Positions 42,741-53,563 of a DNA stretch of 64,000 nucleotides are shown here, piece by piece. The position numbers and the translations under genes are program-made. Location: NCBI GenBank assembly GCA_017615545.1, contig JAFZZY010000056.1, forward strand, positions 40,289-104,288, written 5' to 3'. Position 1 is the first letter of the stretch; every line of letters begins with the position of its first letter. Origin of the DNA: Lachnospiraceae bacterium. GTDB lineage: Bacteria > Bacillota > Clostridia > Lachnospirales > Lachnospiraceae. Below the pieces are notes generated by a model. That model saw only the letters and a program-made list of their open reading frames with translations. It did no database searches and was not told the DNA's origin.

Positions 42741-42769
42741 ATTCTAGCATTATAACCCCTGTCTTTCAA
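42741..42769 (-). promoter_or_regulatory. Promoter of the mnmE-mnmG transcript
   Basis: TTGAAA (42764-42769), 17-bp spacer, TAGAAT (42741-42746), minus strand. This gives a leader of about 195 bases before mnmE. It lies between the gene and the 52-bp repeat array. Confidence 0.65.
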
Positions 42770-42845
42770 GCATAAATATCCACGCCGCTCATTCAAGCCC
42801 TAATTAAACCCACCCTTTACGGCTAGATTTCAAAAAACTCAATCA

Positions 42846-43737
42846 CAGCAGTACTTTTGATTCGATTATTACTGCTGGATCTTCAAAAATGCAATCCCAG
42901 CAGTATTCTAGGCTCGCTTTTTACTGCCGGATCTTCAAAACCTCAATTCCAGCAGTATTCTCGCCTTGCTTTTTACTGCTGGATCTTCAAAAATGCAATC
43001 CCAGCAGTACTATTGCCTCGCTTTTTACTGTTGGATCTTCAAAACCTCAATTCCAGCAGTATTCTAGGCCCGCTTTTTACTGCCGAATCTTCAAAAATGC
43101 AATCCCAGCAGTATTCTAGGCCCGCTTTTTACTGCCAGATCTTCAAAAATGAAATCCCAGCAGTATTCTAGGCCCGCGTTTTACTGCTGGATTTTCAAAA
43201 CCTCAATTCCAGCAGTATTCTAGGCTCGCTTTTTACTGCCGGATCTTCAAAACCTCAATTCCAGCAGTATTCTAGGCCCGCTTTTTACTGCTGAATCTTC
43301 AAAATCTCAAATCCAGCAGTACTATTGCCTTGCTTTTTACTGCCGGATCTTCAAAAATGCAATCCCAGCAGTATTCTAGGCACGCTTTTTACTGCCGGAT
43401 CTTCAAAAATGCAATCCCAGCAGTATTCTAGGCACGCTTTTTACTGCCGGATCTTCAAAACCTCAAATCCAGCAGTATTCTGGGCCCGCTTTTTACTGCT
43501 GGATCTTCAAAAATGCAATCCCAGCAGTATTCTCGCCTTGCTTTTTACTGCTGGATATTCAAAACCTCAAATCCAGCAGTATTCTCGCCTTGCTTTTTAC
43601 TGCTGGATTTCAAAAACTTCAATTCCAGCAGTATTCTCGCCTTGCTTTTTACTGCTGGATCTTCAAAACCTCAATTCCAGCAGTATTCTCGCCTTGCTTT
43701 TTACTGCCGGATCTTCAAAAACGCATTTACAGCAGTC
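42846..43737. repeat. Tandem array: 17 units of exactly 52 bp, each a potential hairpin
   Basis: CAGCAGTA or a close variant recurs at 42846, 42898, 42950, 43002 and every 52 bp to 43678, with a final CAGCAGTC at 43730. A unit has left arm CCAGCAGTA, a loop of about 17 bases (TTCTAGGCTCGCTTTT type), right arm TACTGCTGG or TACTGCCGG, then ATCTTCAAAA and about 8 variable bases (ATGCAATC, CCTCAATT or CCTCAAAT). Since 52 is not a multiple of 3, all plus frames stay open for long stretches, but no ribosome site or start supports translation. Confidence 0.95.
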
Positions 43738-43760
43738 CTCGAGCCTTGTTATATGATCTG

Positions 43761-43785
43761 GGATGCCGTGAGGCATCCTTTTTTT
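43761..43785 (+). terminator. Plus-strand terminator next to the repeat array
   Basis: GGATGCC-GTGA-GGCATCC followed by TTTTTTT. No plus-strand gene ends here; it would stop transcripts that come rightward out of the array. Confidence 0.8.
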
Positions 43786-43787
43786 GT

Positions 43788-44083
43788 GGCATGACTCAAA
43801 AACCCCAGGGATATCCTTTGAAATACGATCACAAATCGAACATGTGAACGAACGTATGAATAAAGCCGATCCTGAGAAGACGGAACCGGGTCAAAAACCG
43901 TGTCTCCGAGACCGGTTTTTGCGCAAGACGGAGCCGTTTTATCCGAAAACGGCGGAGTTCGAAGCGGTGCCCTTAAATTCTTCTTTGAAAGAGAGGATTG
44001 TTTTTCACAGCGATGCGAACCGTCCGCCGTCAATCGTATACCAAAGGTCTTTCTCACCCCCGGGGTTATGACCTCCCGCCCAC
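43788..44083. other. Gene-free segment bounded by two inverted terminators; contains internal hairpins
   Basis: No credible coding sequence, though short open frames exist on both strands. Two stable stems are visible: CAAAAACCG/CGGTTTTTG with an inner GTCTC/GAGAC (43892-43921) and GCCGTTTT-ATCCG-AAAACGGC (43933-43953). The terminators at each end share the GGATGCC/GGCATCC stem and a T7 run pointing inward, so the segment has about 30-bp imperfect inverted ends. It may be a small RNA or a mobile-element remnant. Confidence 0.45.
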
Positions 44084-44112
44084 AAAAAAAGGATGCCACT
44101 TTCGTGGCATCC
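44084..44112 (-). terminator. Terminator of the rpmH-rnpA-yidD-yidC-jag operon
   Basis: On the minus strand GGATGCCAC-GAAA-GTGGCATCC followed by TTTTTTT, 23 bp after the jag stop codon. Confidence 0.9.
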
Positions 44113-44135
44113 CAAGATCTTATACGAGGCTCGGT

Positions 44136-44897
44136 TTATTCTTCGCCTTCGGATTTCTTCTCGTAGTTTCCGTAGTTTTTGTTGCCATAGCCACGGTTGT
44201 ATCCGCCGCCATAGCTGTTGCCACGGTCATAACGGTAGGTACGTTCGCTACGGTCGGAAGAGTAGCGCTTCTCCTTCTTGAGCATTACTACTACATGACG
44301 GAAAGGCTCCTCGCCCTCACTCTTTGTGTAGACATATTTGTCATCCTGAAGAGCCGAGTGGATAATGCGACGCTCATAAGGGTTCATCGGCTCGAGCTTA
44401 ACGGGACGCTTGGTTCTCTTAACCTTCATGGAAATGTTCTTCGCAAGGTTCTCCAGCGTTTCCTTTCTTCTCTCACGATAGTTCTCGGTATCTACCTTAA
44501 CGCGGATGTAATCGTCAACTTCCTTGTTGACTACCAGGCTGGTAAGATACTGCAGGGAGTCCAGTGTCTGGCCTCTCTTGCCGATCAGGTTACCCATATC
44601 GGAACCGGTCAGATTGAGTTCGATCGTCTTTTCCTCTTCGTTCATAGAACCCTGGATATCAACTACGATGCCCATCTTATCAAATACATTTTCCAAAAAC
44701 TCGATCGCTTTATCGACCAGAGTCATTTTCTTTCTGGCCTTGATGATGGCCGGCTTGCTGCCGATGCCCAAAAAACCGCTGGAGCCCTTTTCGATAATCT
44801 CAAAGTCGATCATCTCACTGGTCGTTCCGAGGATGACAGTCGCTTCTGTAAGCGCTTCTTCAACTGTTTTACCTTCAACTCTGATAAAGTCTGCCAT
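44136..44897 (-). CDS. jag: RNA-binding protein KhpB/Jag
   Basis: A 253-residue protein with an N-terminal Jag_N domain (ADFIRVEGKTVEEALTEA), a KH domain with the GxxG-type loop LIGKRGQTLDSLQ, and an R3H domain (NPYERRIIHSAL). The last 45 residues form a Gly/Tyr/Arg/Asn-rich tail (GGGYNRGYGNKNYGNY) that is unusual for Jag and suggests extra RNA contacts. In relatives KhpA/KhpB binds many mRNAs and affects cell elongation. It follows yidC by 17 bp. Confidence 0.93.
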   Translation of the reverse strand: MADFIRVEGKTVEEALTEATVILGTTSEMIDFEIIEKGSSGFLGIGSKPAIIKARKKMTLVDKAIEFLENVFDKMGIVVDIQGSMNEEEKTIELNLTGSDMGNLIGKRGQTLDSLQYLTSLVVNKEVDDYIRVKVDTENYRERRKETLENLAKNISMKVKRTKRPVKLEPMNPYERRIIHSALQDDKYVYTKSEGEEPFRHVVVMLKKEKRYSSDRSERTYRYDRGNSYGGGYNRGYGNKNYGNYEKKSEGEE

Positions 44898-44914
44898 TTA
44901 CTAACCTCCGTACC

Positions 44915-46288
44915 TTACTTTTTATTCTTATTCTTTTCGTTGTACTGCGCGACCATGTTCGCTTTCGAGGAAAGTCTTCCGGTACCCGTAGTACTCTTAT
45001 AATATTCCGTAGATGCCTTGATCTGCTCTTCGCGCTTTTTCGCTCTTGCCTCTTCAGCTGCCTGATCTTCCTCGAGTTGCTGTGTAATGTTTGCAACCTT
45101 GGTGACTTTCATCGGGGAAAGGCCCATACGTGCGCGCTTCGCATTCATCTTTTCAACGTTCTTTGCAACAACATCGTTGATATCCAGCTTATCCATGTAG
45201 TTGTTTACGCAGATCTGGATAATGAGCTGTACCAAACTGGAGATGATCCAGTATACGCCGATACAGGTAGGGAACATGAAACAGAAAACGATCGAAATGA
45301 CAGGCATGATCTTTACCATCGTGTTCATGCTCTGAACGAATGCGTTTTCTTCTTCTTCCTGCTTCTTGAAGGAATTCTTCTTCTGGCGTGCCTGTTGAGC
45401 CAATGAGATCTTCGTACTGATGTACTGGATCAGACCCGAAAGAAGCGGGATCATGATAGCGGCAATGATCACCCAAATGCCTACCTTGGCAATATTGGAA
45501 AGATACGTCATGGGAGATACCGAAAGGTTCAATCCCATAAATGAGTTCATGGACTCGATCTTATCGATCGAATCGGAAACAGTTTCTCCGGTCGATCCTG
45601 CCATTCCGCCGATGTTGGTGAAAATATCCTTGAATCTGCCCCACTCATCTGCATCGAAAGCATACATAGCATCGACCAGATAATTCTTCGCAACGGTCAA
45701 TTCTTCAGCTGAAGATACATTGGCAAAAGTTTCCGTGATCTTTGTGATCTTATCGCCATTGATCGCGGTGTTCTGCTCCGAAAGAAGCTTCGTAAAGTTT
45801 TCATTTCCCATGAAACCGCTGAACTTCTCGGAGAGAACGCTGATGATGTTGTAGTAGATATCTTTCATGCGTCCTACGTAAGCAGGGATATTCCAAACAA
45901 CACGATACAATGCGAGCAGGATTGGGAACTGGATGATCAGCTGAAGGCAACCGCCGGTAGGCTTAACGCCGTATTTGTTGTATACGGCCATGGTCTCTTC
46001 ATTACGCTTCATCATCGATGCCTGATCTTTTTTACCCTTGTACTTATTGTTGATCATCTGGATCTCGGGAGAGATGATGGCGTTCATCTTCGTAAATTTC
46101 TGCTGTTTGATCGACATCGGGATCATGAGCGCTTTGATAACGATCGTAAAGATGATGATGCTCAGACCGATGTTAAAAATACCAAACAGACCGGTGAAAC
46201 TGAAGATGGCTTCCATGATGTGTCCGAGAAGCCGGGCAACCGGGCCGATGATAGCTCCGTCGTATTTAGTCAAAGTTATAAAGTTCAT
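44915..46288 (-). CDS. yidC: Membrane protein insertase YidC/Oxa1
   Basis: A 457-residue insertase with the Oxa1 core: MEAIFSFTGLFGIFNIGLSIIIFT, the conserved SIKQQKFTKMNAI cytoplasmic segment, and GGCLQLIIQFPILLALYRV. The large extracytoplasmic loop between the second and third membrane segments (about residues 150-260) is longer than in Bacillus SpoIIIJ. There is no lipobox, so it is not lipid-anchored. The tail is charged. Co-transcribed with yidD and jag. Confidence 0.93.
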   Translation of the reverse strand: MNFITLTKYDGAIIGPVARLLGHIMEAIFSFTGLFGIFNIGLSIIIFTIVIKALMIPMSIKQQKFTKMNAIISPEIQMINNKYKGKKDQASMMKRNEETMAVYNKYGVKPTGGCLQLIIQFPILLALYRVVWNIPAYVGRMKDIYYNIISVLSEKFSGFMGNENFTKLLSEQNTAINGDKITKITETFANVSSAEELTVAKNYLVDAMYAFDADEWGRFKDIFTNIGGMAGSTGETVSDSIDKIESMNSFMGLNLSVSPMTYLSNIAKVGIWVIIAAIMIPLLSGLIQYISTKISLAQQARQKKNSFKKQEEEENAFVQSMNTMVKIMPVISIVFCFMFPTCIGVYWIISSLVQLIIQICVNNYMDKLDINDVVAKNVEKMNAKRARMGLSPMKVTKVANITQQLEEDQAAEEARAKKREEQIKASTEYYKSTTGTGRLSSKANMVAQYNEKNKNKK

Positions 46289-46305
46289 AAATATGTTGTC
46301 CTCTC

Positions 46306-46518
46306 TTAAGGAACCGGATCATAACCACCTTTTGCAAACGGGTTGCAACGAAGTATTCGTTTAAATGCCATCCATCCGCCTTTTAAGGCGCCGTATTTGG
46401 TAATCGCTTCGATGGCGTATTGAGAGCAGGTGGGTGTGTAAATGCAGCGAGAAAAACGTTTCAAAGGAGACAAATATTTTTGATACCAGCGTATCATGCA
46501 GATCATAACACGTTTCAT
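46306..46518 (-). CDS. yidD: Membrane protein insertion efficiency factor YidD
   Basis: A 70-residue protein with the family signature [31 protein letters not shown], including the conserved cysteines, and [13 protein letters not shown] at the C-terminus. It assists YidC-dependent insertion. CGGAGG lies before ATG 46518. The 17-bp gap to yidC fits an operon. Confidence 0.95.
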   Translation of the reverse strand: MKRVMICMIRWYQKYLSPLKRFSRCIYTPTCSQYAIEAITKYGALKGGWMAFKRILRCNPFAKGGYDPVP

Positions 46519-46538
46519 CGCTTCTATCCTCCGAAAAA

Positions 46539-46883
46539 CTACACGTTCAGCAATTCCTGCTTCTTCAGTAAATGCAGGTATGCTTCTTCAATCTCTTTAA
46601 ATCCCAGGTCCCTTGCTTCGGGTCTTGCGACCACGATGATGTCATTGCCCTCTTTCAGTTTATCCCGGTTTAAACGATAACTCTCTCTAATAAGTCGGGT
46701 TATGCGGTGTCTGATTATGCTGTTTCCTACTTTTTTGGAAACCGAGATGCCGATGCGGGCCTGTTTTTCAGGGTCGTCAACCTCTTTCTTGTATAGGATC
46801 AGATAGCGGTTGGCGTAGGATCTTCGGGCAGAATAGACTGCCTGAAAATCCTTATAAGTTTTGAGTGAAGGTATGTTTCTCAT
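46539..46883 (-). CDS. rnpA: Ribonuclease P protein component
   Basis: A 114-residue basic protein subunit of RNase P, which matures tRNA 5' ends. The signature [23 protein letters not shown] (the RNR motif) is present, along with [13 protein letters not shown]. Standard position between rpmH and yidD; AGGAGG before ATG 46883. Confidence 0.95.
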   Translation of the reverse strand: MRNIPSLKTYKDFQAVYSARRSYANRYLILYKKEVDDPEKQARIGISVSKKVGNSIIRHRITRLIRESYRLNRDKLKEGNDIIVVARPEARDLGFKEIEEAYLHLLKKQELLNV

Positions 46884-46978
46884 AAATACCTCCTAAGTTC
46901 TGTAAGAAAAAGAAAAGGTCACATAAAAGATGCGACCGTTGTTCTTATAATCCTTATGAGACTGTCAGGTCCATTTAA

Positions 46979-47113
46979 TTAAACAGCAATGGATTTTCTG
47001 CCCTTAGCTCTTCTTGCGGAAAGAACCTTTCTGCCATTTGCAGTGCTCATTCTGGAACGGAATCCGTGAACTCTCGCATGGGAGATCTTCTTCGGCTGAA
47101 ATGTCATCTTCAT
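46979..47113 (-). CDS. rpmH: Ribosomal protein bL34
   Basis: A 44-residue highly basic protein, beginning MKMTFQPKK and ending GRKSIAV, with the typical [18 protein letters not shown] core. An AGGAGGTG lies before ATG 47113. First gene of the leftward rpmH-rnpA-yidD-yidC-jag operon, back to back with dnaA across the origin. Confidence 0.97.
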   Translation of the reverse strand: MKMTFQPKKISHARVHGFRSRMSTANGRKVLSARRAKGRKSIAV

Positions 47114-47163
47114 GTGCTATACACCTCCTTGTCGGTAAATTTGCATAGTTAGACACATACCAC

Positions 47164-47192
47164 ATTATATTTGAATCACCGCCTTTCGTCAA
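47164..47192 (-). promoter_or_regulatory. Promoter of the rpmH operon
   Basis: TTGACG (47187-47192), 17-bp spacer, TATAAT (47164-47169) on the minus strand, 50 bp before rpmH. Confidence 0.85.
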
Positions 47193-47256
47193 GCGAAAAA
47201 TGAAGTTTTTTCTTGATTTTTCGAGGTTTGAACACGTTTTTGGCGGTTTTAAACAG

Positions 47257-47354
47257 TTATCAACATATCTGTTAACATTGTGTTTATAACTTTTGGGCAA
47301 TCCACTTTTCATCCACTTAAACTTATCCACAAAATGTTGATAAAATGTTGATAA
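47257..47354. other. oriC: Origin of replication, upstream DnaA-box cluster (oriC)
   Basis: Between rpmH and dnaA. A perfect DnaA box TTATCCACA lies at 47323-47331; TTATCAACA at 47257-47265 and its reverse TGTTGATAA at 47335-47343 and 47346-47354 are one-base variants; TGTTTATAA at 47281-47289 is weaker. The flanks are AT-rich. The strand switch of surrounding genes also occurs here. A second cluster follows dnaA, so the origin is probably bipartite. Confidence 0.85.
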
Positions 47355-47379
47355 GTTTGTATCTCTTCCTATTTTTTAC

Positions 47380-47408
47380 TTGCTTTTTGGGCGGTTTTGA
47401 GTTAGAAT
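47380..47408 (+). promoter_or_regulatory. Promoter of dnaA
   Basis: TTGCTT (47380-47385), 17-bp spacer, TAGAAT (47403-47408), immediately after the DnaA-box cluster, which suggests autoregulation by DnaA. Confidence 0.7.
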
Positions 47409-47477
47409 ATTAATAGATTCTTTTATAGTGGGGGGTGTATGTACCTTCCGCAAAAAGACACCATTTTGGAGGACCCT

Positions 47478-48851
47478 ATGAATTACGATAAAGCGATCTC
47501 TATCATCAAGGACCGATGGGAAGAGATCAAAGAGGAAACACAGAAGGAATATGAGATCGTCGATGCCCTCTATAACACCTGGATCAAGCCTCTGACCCCT
47601 GCTTATTTCTTTTCAAAAGACGGCCGGGACACACTTTTGATCATCTTTCCGGACGGCCAGGATTTCATGATCGATTACATCGAGCATAAATACCATAACT
47701 TCATCAAGACTACGATTGAGTCCGTTACCGGCATCGATGTAGAAGTTGAATTTTCAACGATCGCTCATTCAGAGCAGAAGAATGTGAACGGTGCTCCCGT
47801 TACCATGTCATCCTTAAACAGCAACTTAAACCCCAAATATACATTTGATACCTTCGTCGTAGGCGCAAATAACAAATTTGCCCATGCGGCTTCTTTAGCT
47901 GTGGCCGAATCGCCGGCAGAGCGTTATAATCCGCTGTTTATCTACGGAGGCGTGGGTCTCGGAAAAACGCACCTGATGCACTCCATTGCCCACTATATCC
48001 TGAAAAATAAGCCGGATGCACGTATCCTTTACATCACGAGTGAACAGTTCACCAACGAACTGATCGACGCGATCAAAGATAAGAGCAACACGGCTACTTC
48101 CGAGTTCAGAAATAAATACCGGAATATCGATGTGCTGCTGATCGATGATATCCAGTTCATCGCAGATAAAGAAAGTACCCAGGAAGAGTTCTTCCATACG
48201 TTCAATCATCTGCACACAGCGAAGAAGCAGATCGTTATTTCATCCGATAAACCGCCGAAGGCTCTGACCACTCTGGCCGAACGACTTCGTTCCCGTTTTG
48301 AGATGGGTCTTACCGTCGATATCTCGGCGCCGGATTATGAAACACGTATGGCCATTCTTCGTAAGAAGGAAGAACTGGAAGGTTTCAGCATCGATAACGA
48401 AGTTCTCAAATATATCGCAACTAATATAAAGACCAATATCCGTGAGATCGAAGGCGCTTTAACGAAGATCATCGCATTTTCCAAGTTAAACAAGACAGAG
48501 ATCACTCTGGAAGTTGCAGAAGAAGCGCTGCGCGATTTCATTTCGCCGGATGATAAAAAAGAACTCACTCCGGATTACATCCTGAAGGTCGTAGCCGATC
48601 ACTACGGGATCACGGTCAATGACCTCATCTCGGATAAGCGTATCGCTTCCCTTACGACAGCGCGTCAGGTTGCCATGTATTTGTGCCGTTCCCTTACAAA
48701 CCTCCAGCTGAAGAAGATCGGAGCTATTCTGGGAGGACGCGATCATGCGACCGTTATCCACGGTATCACAAAGATAGAAAATGAGTTGGAAACAAATCCC
48801 ACACTTGCATCTACCATCGATATATTAAAGAAGAAACTCTCTTTGAACTGA
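47478..48851 (+). CDS. dnaA: Chromosomal replication initiator DnaA
   Basis: A 457-residue AAA+ initiator. From MNYDKAISI it has domain I, a short domain II, the ATPase (Walker A GGVGLGKTHLMH, Walker B VLLIDDIQFI, and ALTTLAERLRSRFEMG), and domain IV with the DnaA-box signature LGGRDHATVIHG. GGAGG stands 5 bases before ATG 47478; an in-frame start at 47439 has no ribosome site. Flanked on both sides by DnaA boxes. Confidence 0.97.
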   Translation: MNYDKAISIIKDRWEEIKEETQKEYEIVDALYNTWIKPLTPAYFFSKDGRDTLLIIFPDGQDFMIDYIEHKYHNFIKTTIESVTGIDVEVEFSTIAHSEQKNVNGAPVTMSSLNSNLNPKYTFDTFVVGANNKFAHAASLAVAESPAERYNPLFIYGGVGLGKTHLMHSIAHYILKNKPDARILYITSEQFTNELIDAIKDKSNTATSEFRNKYRNIDVLLIDDIQFIADKESTQEEFFHTFNHLHTAKKQIVISSDKPPKALTTLAERLRSRFEMGLTVDISAPDYETRMAILRKKEELEGFSIDNEVLKYIATNIKTNIREIEGALTKIIAFSKLNKTEITLEVAEEALRDFISPDDKKELTPDYILKVVADHYGITVNDLISDKRIASLTTARQVAMYLCRSLTNLQLKKIGAILGGRDHATVIHGITKIENELETNPTLASTIDILKKKLSLN

Positions 48852-49110
48852 CAAGTGTATAATTCATACACATTGATGTTCAAGGTGTGAAATGGCATTA
48901 ATGCCGAATAAAGTCATGTGGACAAATACCATGTTTTTCACAGGCCATTTTTATGAAATCCACTGAGTTTTCAGATGAATGAAACCCTTGAAAATACTGG
49001 CTGAAAATACGTTTTCAACCTATCCACAGACCCTACTACTACTACTGTATTTAAATAAAAAAAGAGTAAAAGGCGCAGCCTTTGTTTGCTTGTTGAAAGG
49101 AGCATCAACT
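48852..49110. other. dnaA-dnaN spacer with weak DnaA boxes
   Basis: A 259-bp AT-rich gap without a gene. One-mismatch DnaA boxes occur at 48917-48925 (TGTGGACAA) and 49020-49028 (CTATCCACA). There is a small stem GTGTAT-AATTC-ATACAC just after dnaA and a run of CTA triplets at 49030-49042. It is the likely second half of a bipartite origin and may carry the unwinding region. Confidence 0.5.
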
Positions 49111-50217
49111 ATGAAGATCATATGTTCGAAAGACATTTTATCCAAAGCTGTATCTACTGTATTGAAAGCGATTCCCGGAAGAACGACCATGCCTATCCTG
49201 GAATGCATCCTGATCAATGCAGAAGGAAATAAGATCAAACTTACTGCTAACGATACCGAGCTCGGTATTGAGACTACGATCGAAGGAACCATTACCCAGC
49301 CGGGTAGGATCGCGATCGAAGCGAAGATCTTCTCTGAGATCATCCGCAGACTTCCGGATAATGATATCATCATCACCACAGATGAGAATTCCAACATGAC
49401 CATTGAATGCGAAAAAGCAGTCTTCAATATCGCAGGTTATGACGGTTATGATTTCCAGGCTCTGCCTTCGTTCGAACATAAGAGTTATATCAGCCTGTCC
49501 CAGATGACTTTGAAGGATATCATACGTCAGACCATATTCTCCATCTCGGAGAATGAAAACAATCGTCTGATGAGTGGTGAGCTGCTGGAGATCAAAAACG
49601 GCATCCTTCGTCTGGTATCTCTGGACGGACATCGTATCTCCATCCGCCGAGTTGAACTTAAGGATAACTATGATGATGCGAAGGTAATCATTCCCGGTAA
49701 GACTCTCAGCGAGATCGGTAAGATCCTTACCGGCGGAGTAGATGATGAAGTTCTGATCTACTTCGGAACGAATCATGTTCTTTTCTCATTTGAGGATACT
49801 TTGGTAGTTTCCCGTCTGATCGACGGTGAATATTTCAAGATCGATAACATGCTCAACAACGACTATTCAACGAAGCTCTCCGTAAATAAGAGAGATTTCC
49901 TGAATTGTATCGATCGTTCCACTTTGCTGGTGAAGGAGTCCGATAAGAAGCCTTTGATCTTCACGGTAGAAGATTCCAACCTGCAGCTTTCTATGAAGTC
50001 TTCCATTGGTTCTCTTTGCGAGGATCTGGAAGTTTCCAAAGAGGGCAATGATATCAAGATCGGTTTCAATCCTCGTTTTCTTCTGGATGCGCTGCGTGTC
50101 ATCGATGATGAAAATGTAGATATCTACATGATGAATCCGAAAGCACCCTGCTTCATCAAGGATAAAGAGGAGTCCTACATTTACCTGATCCTGCCGGTGA
50201 ACTTCGCCAGCGTATAA
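49111..50217 (+). CDS. dnaN: DNA polymerase III sliding clamp (beta subunit)
   Basis: A 368-residue clamp of three repeated domains; starts MKIICSKDILSKAVSTVLKA and contains RTTMPILECILI and the C-terminal YIYLILPVN. AAAGGAG precedes ATG 49111; an open frame from 48979 would add 44 residues that do not resemble DnaN. Encircles DNA to tether the replicase and serves repair factors. Confidence 0.96.
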   Translation: MKIICSKDILSKAVSTVLKAIPGRTTMPILECILINAEGNKIKLTANDTELGIETTIEGTITQPGRIAIEAKIFSEIIRRLPDNDIIITTDENSNMTIECEKAVFNIAGYDGYDFQALPSFEHKSYISLSQMTLKDIIRQTIFSISENENNRLMSGELLEIKNGILRLVSLDGHRISIRRVELKDNYDDAKVIIPGKTLSEIGKILTGGVDDEVLIYFGTNHVLFSFEDTLVVSRLIDGEYFKIDNMLNNDYSTKLSVNKRDFLNCIDRSTLLVKESDKKPLIFTVEDSNLQLSMKSSIGSLCEDLEVSKEGNDIKIGFNPRFLLDALRVIDDENVDIYMMNPKAPCFIKDKEESYIYLILPVNFASV

Positions 50218-50226
50218 GGAGAACCT

Positions 50227-50442
50227 ATGATAACGATCACATTGAGAGAAGAGTTTATCAAACTCGGTCAAGCCTTAAAAGCCGCAAACCTGGTCGGATC
50301 CGGTCTGGAAGCAAAGATCATGATCAACCAGGGAAAAGTAAAAGTCAACGGAGCCGTTGAAACACAAAGAGGAAAAAAACTCTACGACGGTGATACGATC
50401 ACTTTTAATGATGAGCAGATACTGATCAAAAAAGCAGGTTGA
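50227..50442 (+). CDS. yaaA: S4-domain RNA-binding protein YaaA/RlbA
   Basis: A 71-residue S4-domain protein (IKLGQALKAANLVGSGLEAK, MINQGKVKVNGAVETQRGKKLYDGD). It is always found between dnaN and recF in Firmicutes; Bacillus YaaA is implicated in large-subunit ribosome assembly. The stop is 2 bases before the recF start. Confidence 0.92.
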   Translation: MITITLREEFIKLGQALKAANLVGSGLEAKIMINQGKVKVNGAVETQRGKKLYDGDTITFNDEQILIKKAG

Positions 50443-50444
50443 AG

Positions 50445-51539
50445 ATGGTAATAAAGTCCATTGAACTATTGAATTACCGAAATTATACACAGGCCGCGGC
50501 TGAATTTGATGATCATGTCAACATTTTCTACGGGGATAATGCACAGGGGAAGACAAATCTTCTGGAAGCTATCTATCTATGCGGATCGACCAAATCCCAT
50601 CGGGGAACGAAGGACCGGGATATCATCCGGTTTGGAGAGGAAGAAGCGCATATCAAGATGATCGTTGAAAAAGACGGTTATAAGACCCGCATTGACATGC
50701 ATCTGAAGAAAAATAAGTCCAAAGGTATCGCCGTGGACGGGATTTCTCTTCGGCGCGCCAGCGAACTCTTCGGTAATGCATACATGGTCTTCTTTTCACC
50801 GGAAGATATGCAGATCATAAAAAATGGTCCGGCAGAACGAAGACGATTCATTGATACCGAACTGTGTCAGCTGAAGAAATTATATATTCATTCGCTGGTC
50901 AGTTATAACAAAGTGCTCTTAAACCGCAACCAGATGTTGAAAGATTACTACACCGGGCGAGGTTATGAGGAGTACATTGATATTTCGGATGAGCAGTTGT
51001 GCAGATATGGTTGCGAGCTGATCAAATTCCGCAGAGAGTTTATCGATATGCTGCGGCCGCTCATTCAGAAGATCCACAGTGATCTGTCCGGAGGAAAGGA
51101 ACGATTGGAGATCCTTTATGAGCCGGATGTGACAGAAGAAGATTTCGCGGAGAAACTGAAGAAGAGAAGAGACCGCGAGATCTACCAGAAGATGACATTG
51201 ACCGGTCCACACCGGGATGATATCAACTTCCTGATCAATGATGTGGATGTCCGCAAATATGGCTCGCAGGGCCAGCAGCGGACGGTGGCGCTTTCTCTGA
51301 AACTGGCAGAGATCGAGATCGTAAAACAGGTCACAAAAGAGATCCCCATCCTTTTGTTGGACGATGTTTTGAGCGAGCTTGATGTAAAGCGTCAGAACTA
51401 TCTTTTAAAAAGCATAAATGAGATCCAGACTTTTATCACTTGTACGGGTTTGGATGAATTTATAAAAAACCGTTTTCACATTGACCGCGTGTTTTATGTG
51501 AAGGACGGAGAGGTTTCGGTTTCAAGACCGGAGGTTTAG
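50445..51539 (+). CDS. recF: DNA replication and repair protein RecF
   Basis: A 364-residue SMC-like ATPase with Walker A FYGDNAQGKTNLLEA, the signature GSQGQQRTVALSLKLAEIE, and Walker B PILLLDDVLSELD. It loads RecA at gaps with RecO/RecR. Start chosen at ATG 50445 (MVIKSIELL), two codons after an in-frame TTG. Follows yaaA directly, so the two are co-transcribed. Confidence 0.96.
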   Translation: MVIKSIELLNYRNYTQAAAEFDDHVNIFYGDNAQGKTNLLEAIYLCGSTKSHRGTKDRDIIRFGEEEAHIKMIVEKDGYKTRIDMHLKKNKSKGIAVDGISLRRASELFGNAYMVFFSPEDMQIIKNGPAERRRFIDTELCQLKKLYIHSLVSYNKVLLNRNQMLKDYYTGRGYEEYIDISDEQLCRYGCELIKFRREFIDMLRPLIQKIHSDLSGGKERLEILYEPDVTEEDFAEKLKKRRDREIYQKMTLTGPHRDDINFLINDVDVRKYGSQGQQRTVALSLKLAEIEIVKQVTKEIPILLLDDVLSELDVKRQNYLLKSINEIQTFITCTGLDEFIKNRFHIDRVFYVKDGEVSVSRPEV

Positions 51540-51545
51540 GAGTAA

Positions 51546-53504
<1,959 letters not shown>

Positions 53505-53563
53505 GCATATCCGCAAAAGATCTTGCATTCAGGCCCGCCGGCCCATGAAACGGAGAATGAATT

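Noticed and set aside
42846..43737. CRISPR array
   Set aside because: The period is 52 bp but the only variable part is about 8 bases with a few recurring versions, and the units contain their own inverted arms. There are no unique spacers and no cas genes in the window.
42857..43847. Repeat-encoded proteins in several plus frames
   Set aside because: Because 52 is not a multiple of 3, the same repeat is read in all frames. None has a ribosome site or a start outside the repeats.
43784..44071. A 95-codon plus-strand frame between the two terminators, and a 116-codon frame on the other strand
   Set aside because: No ribosome site, no recognisable motif, and the frames cross strong hairpins.
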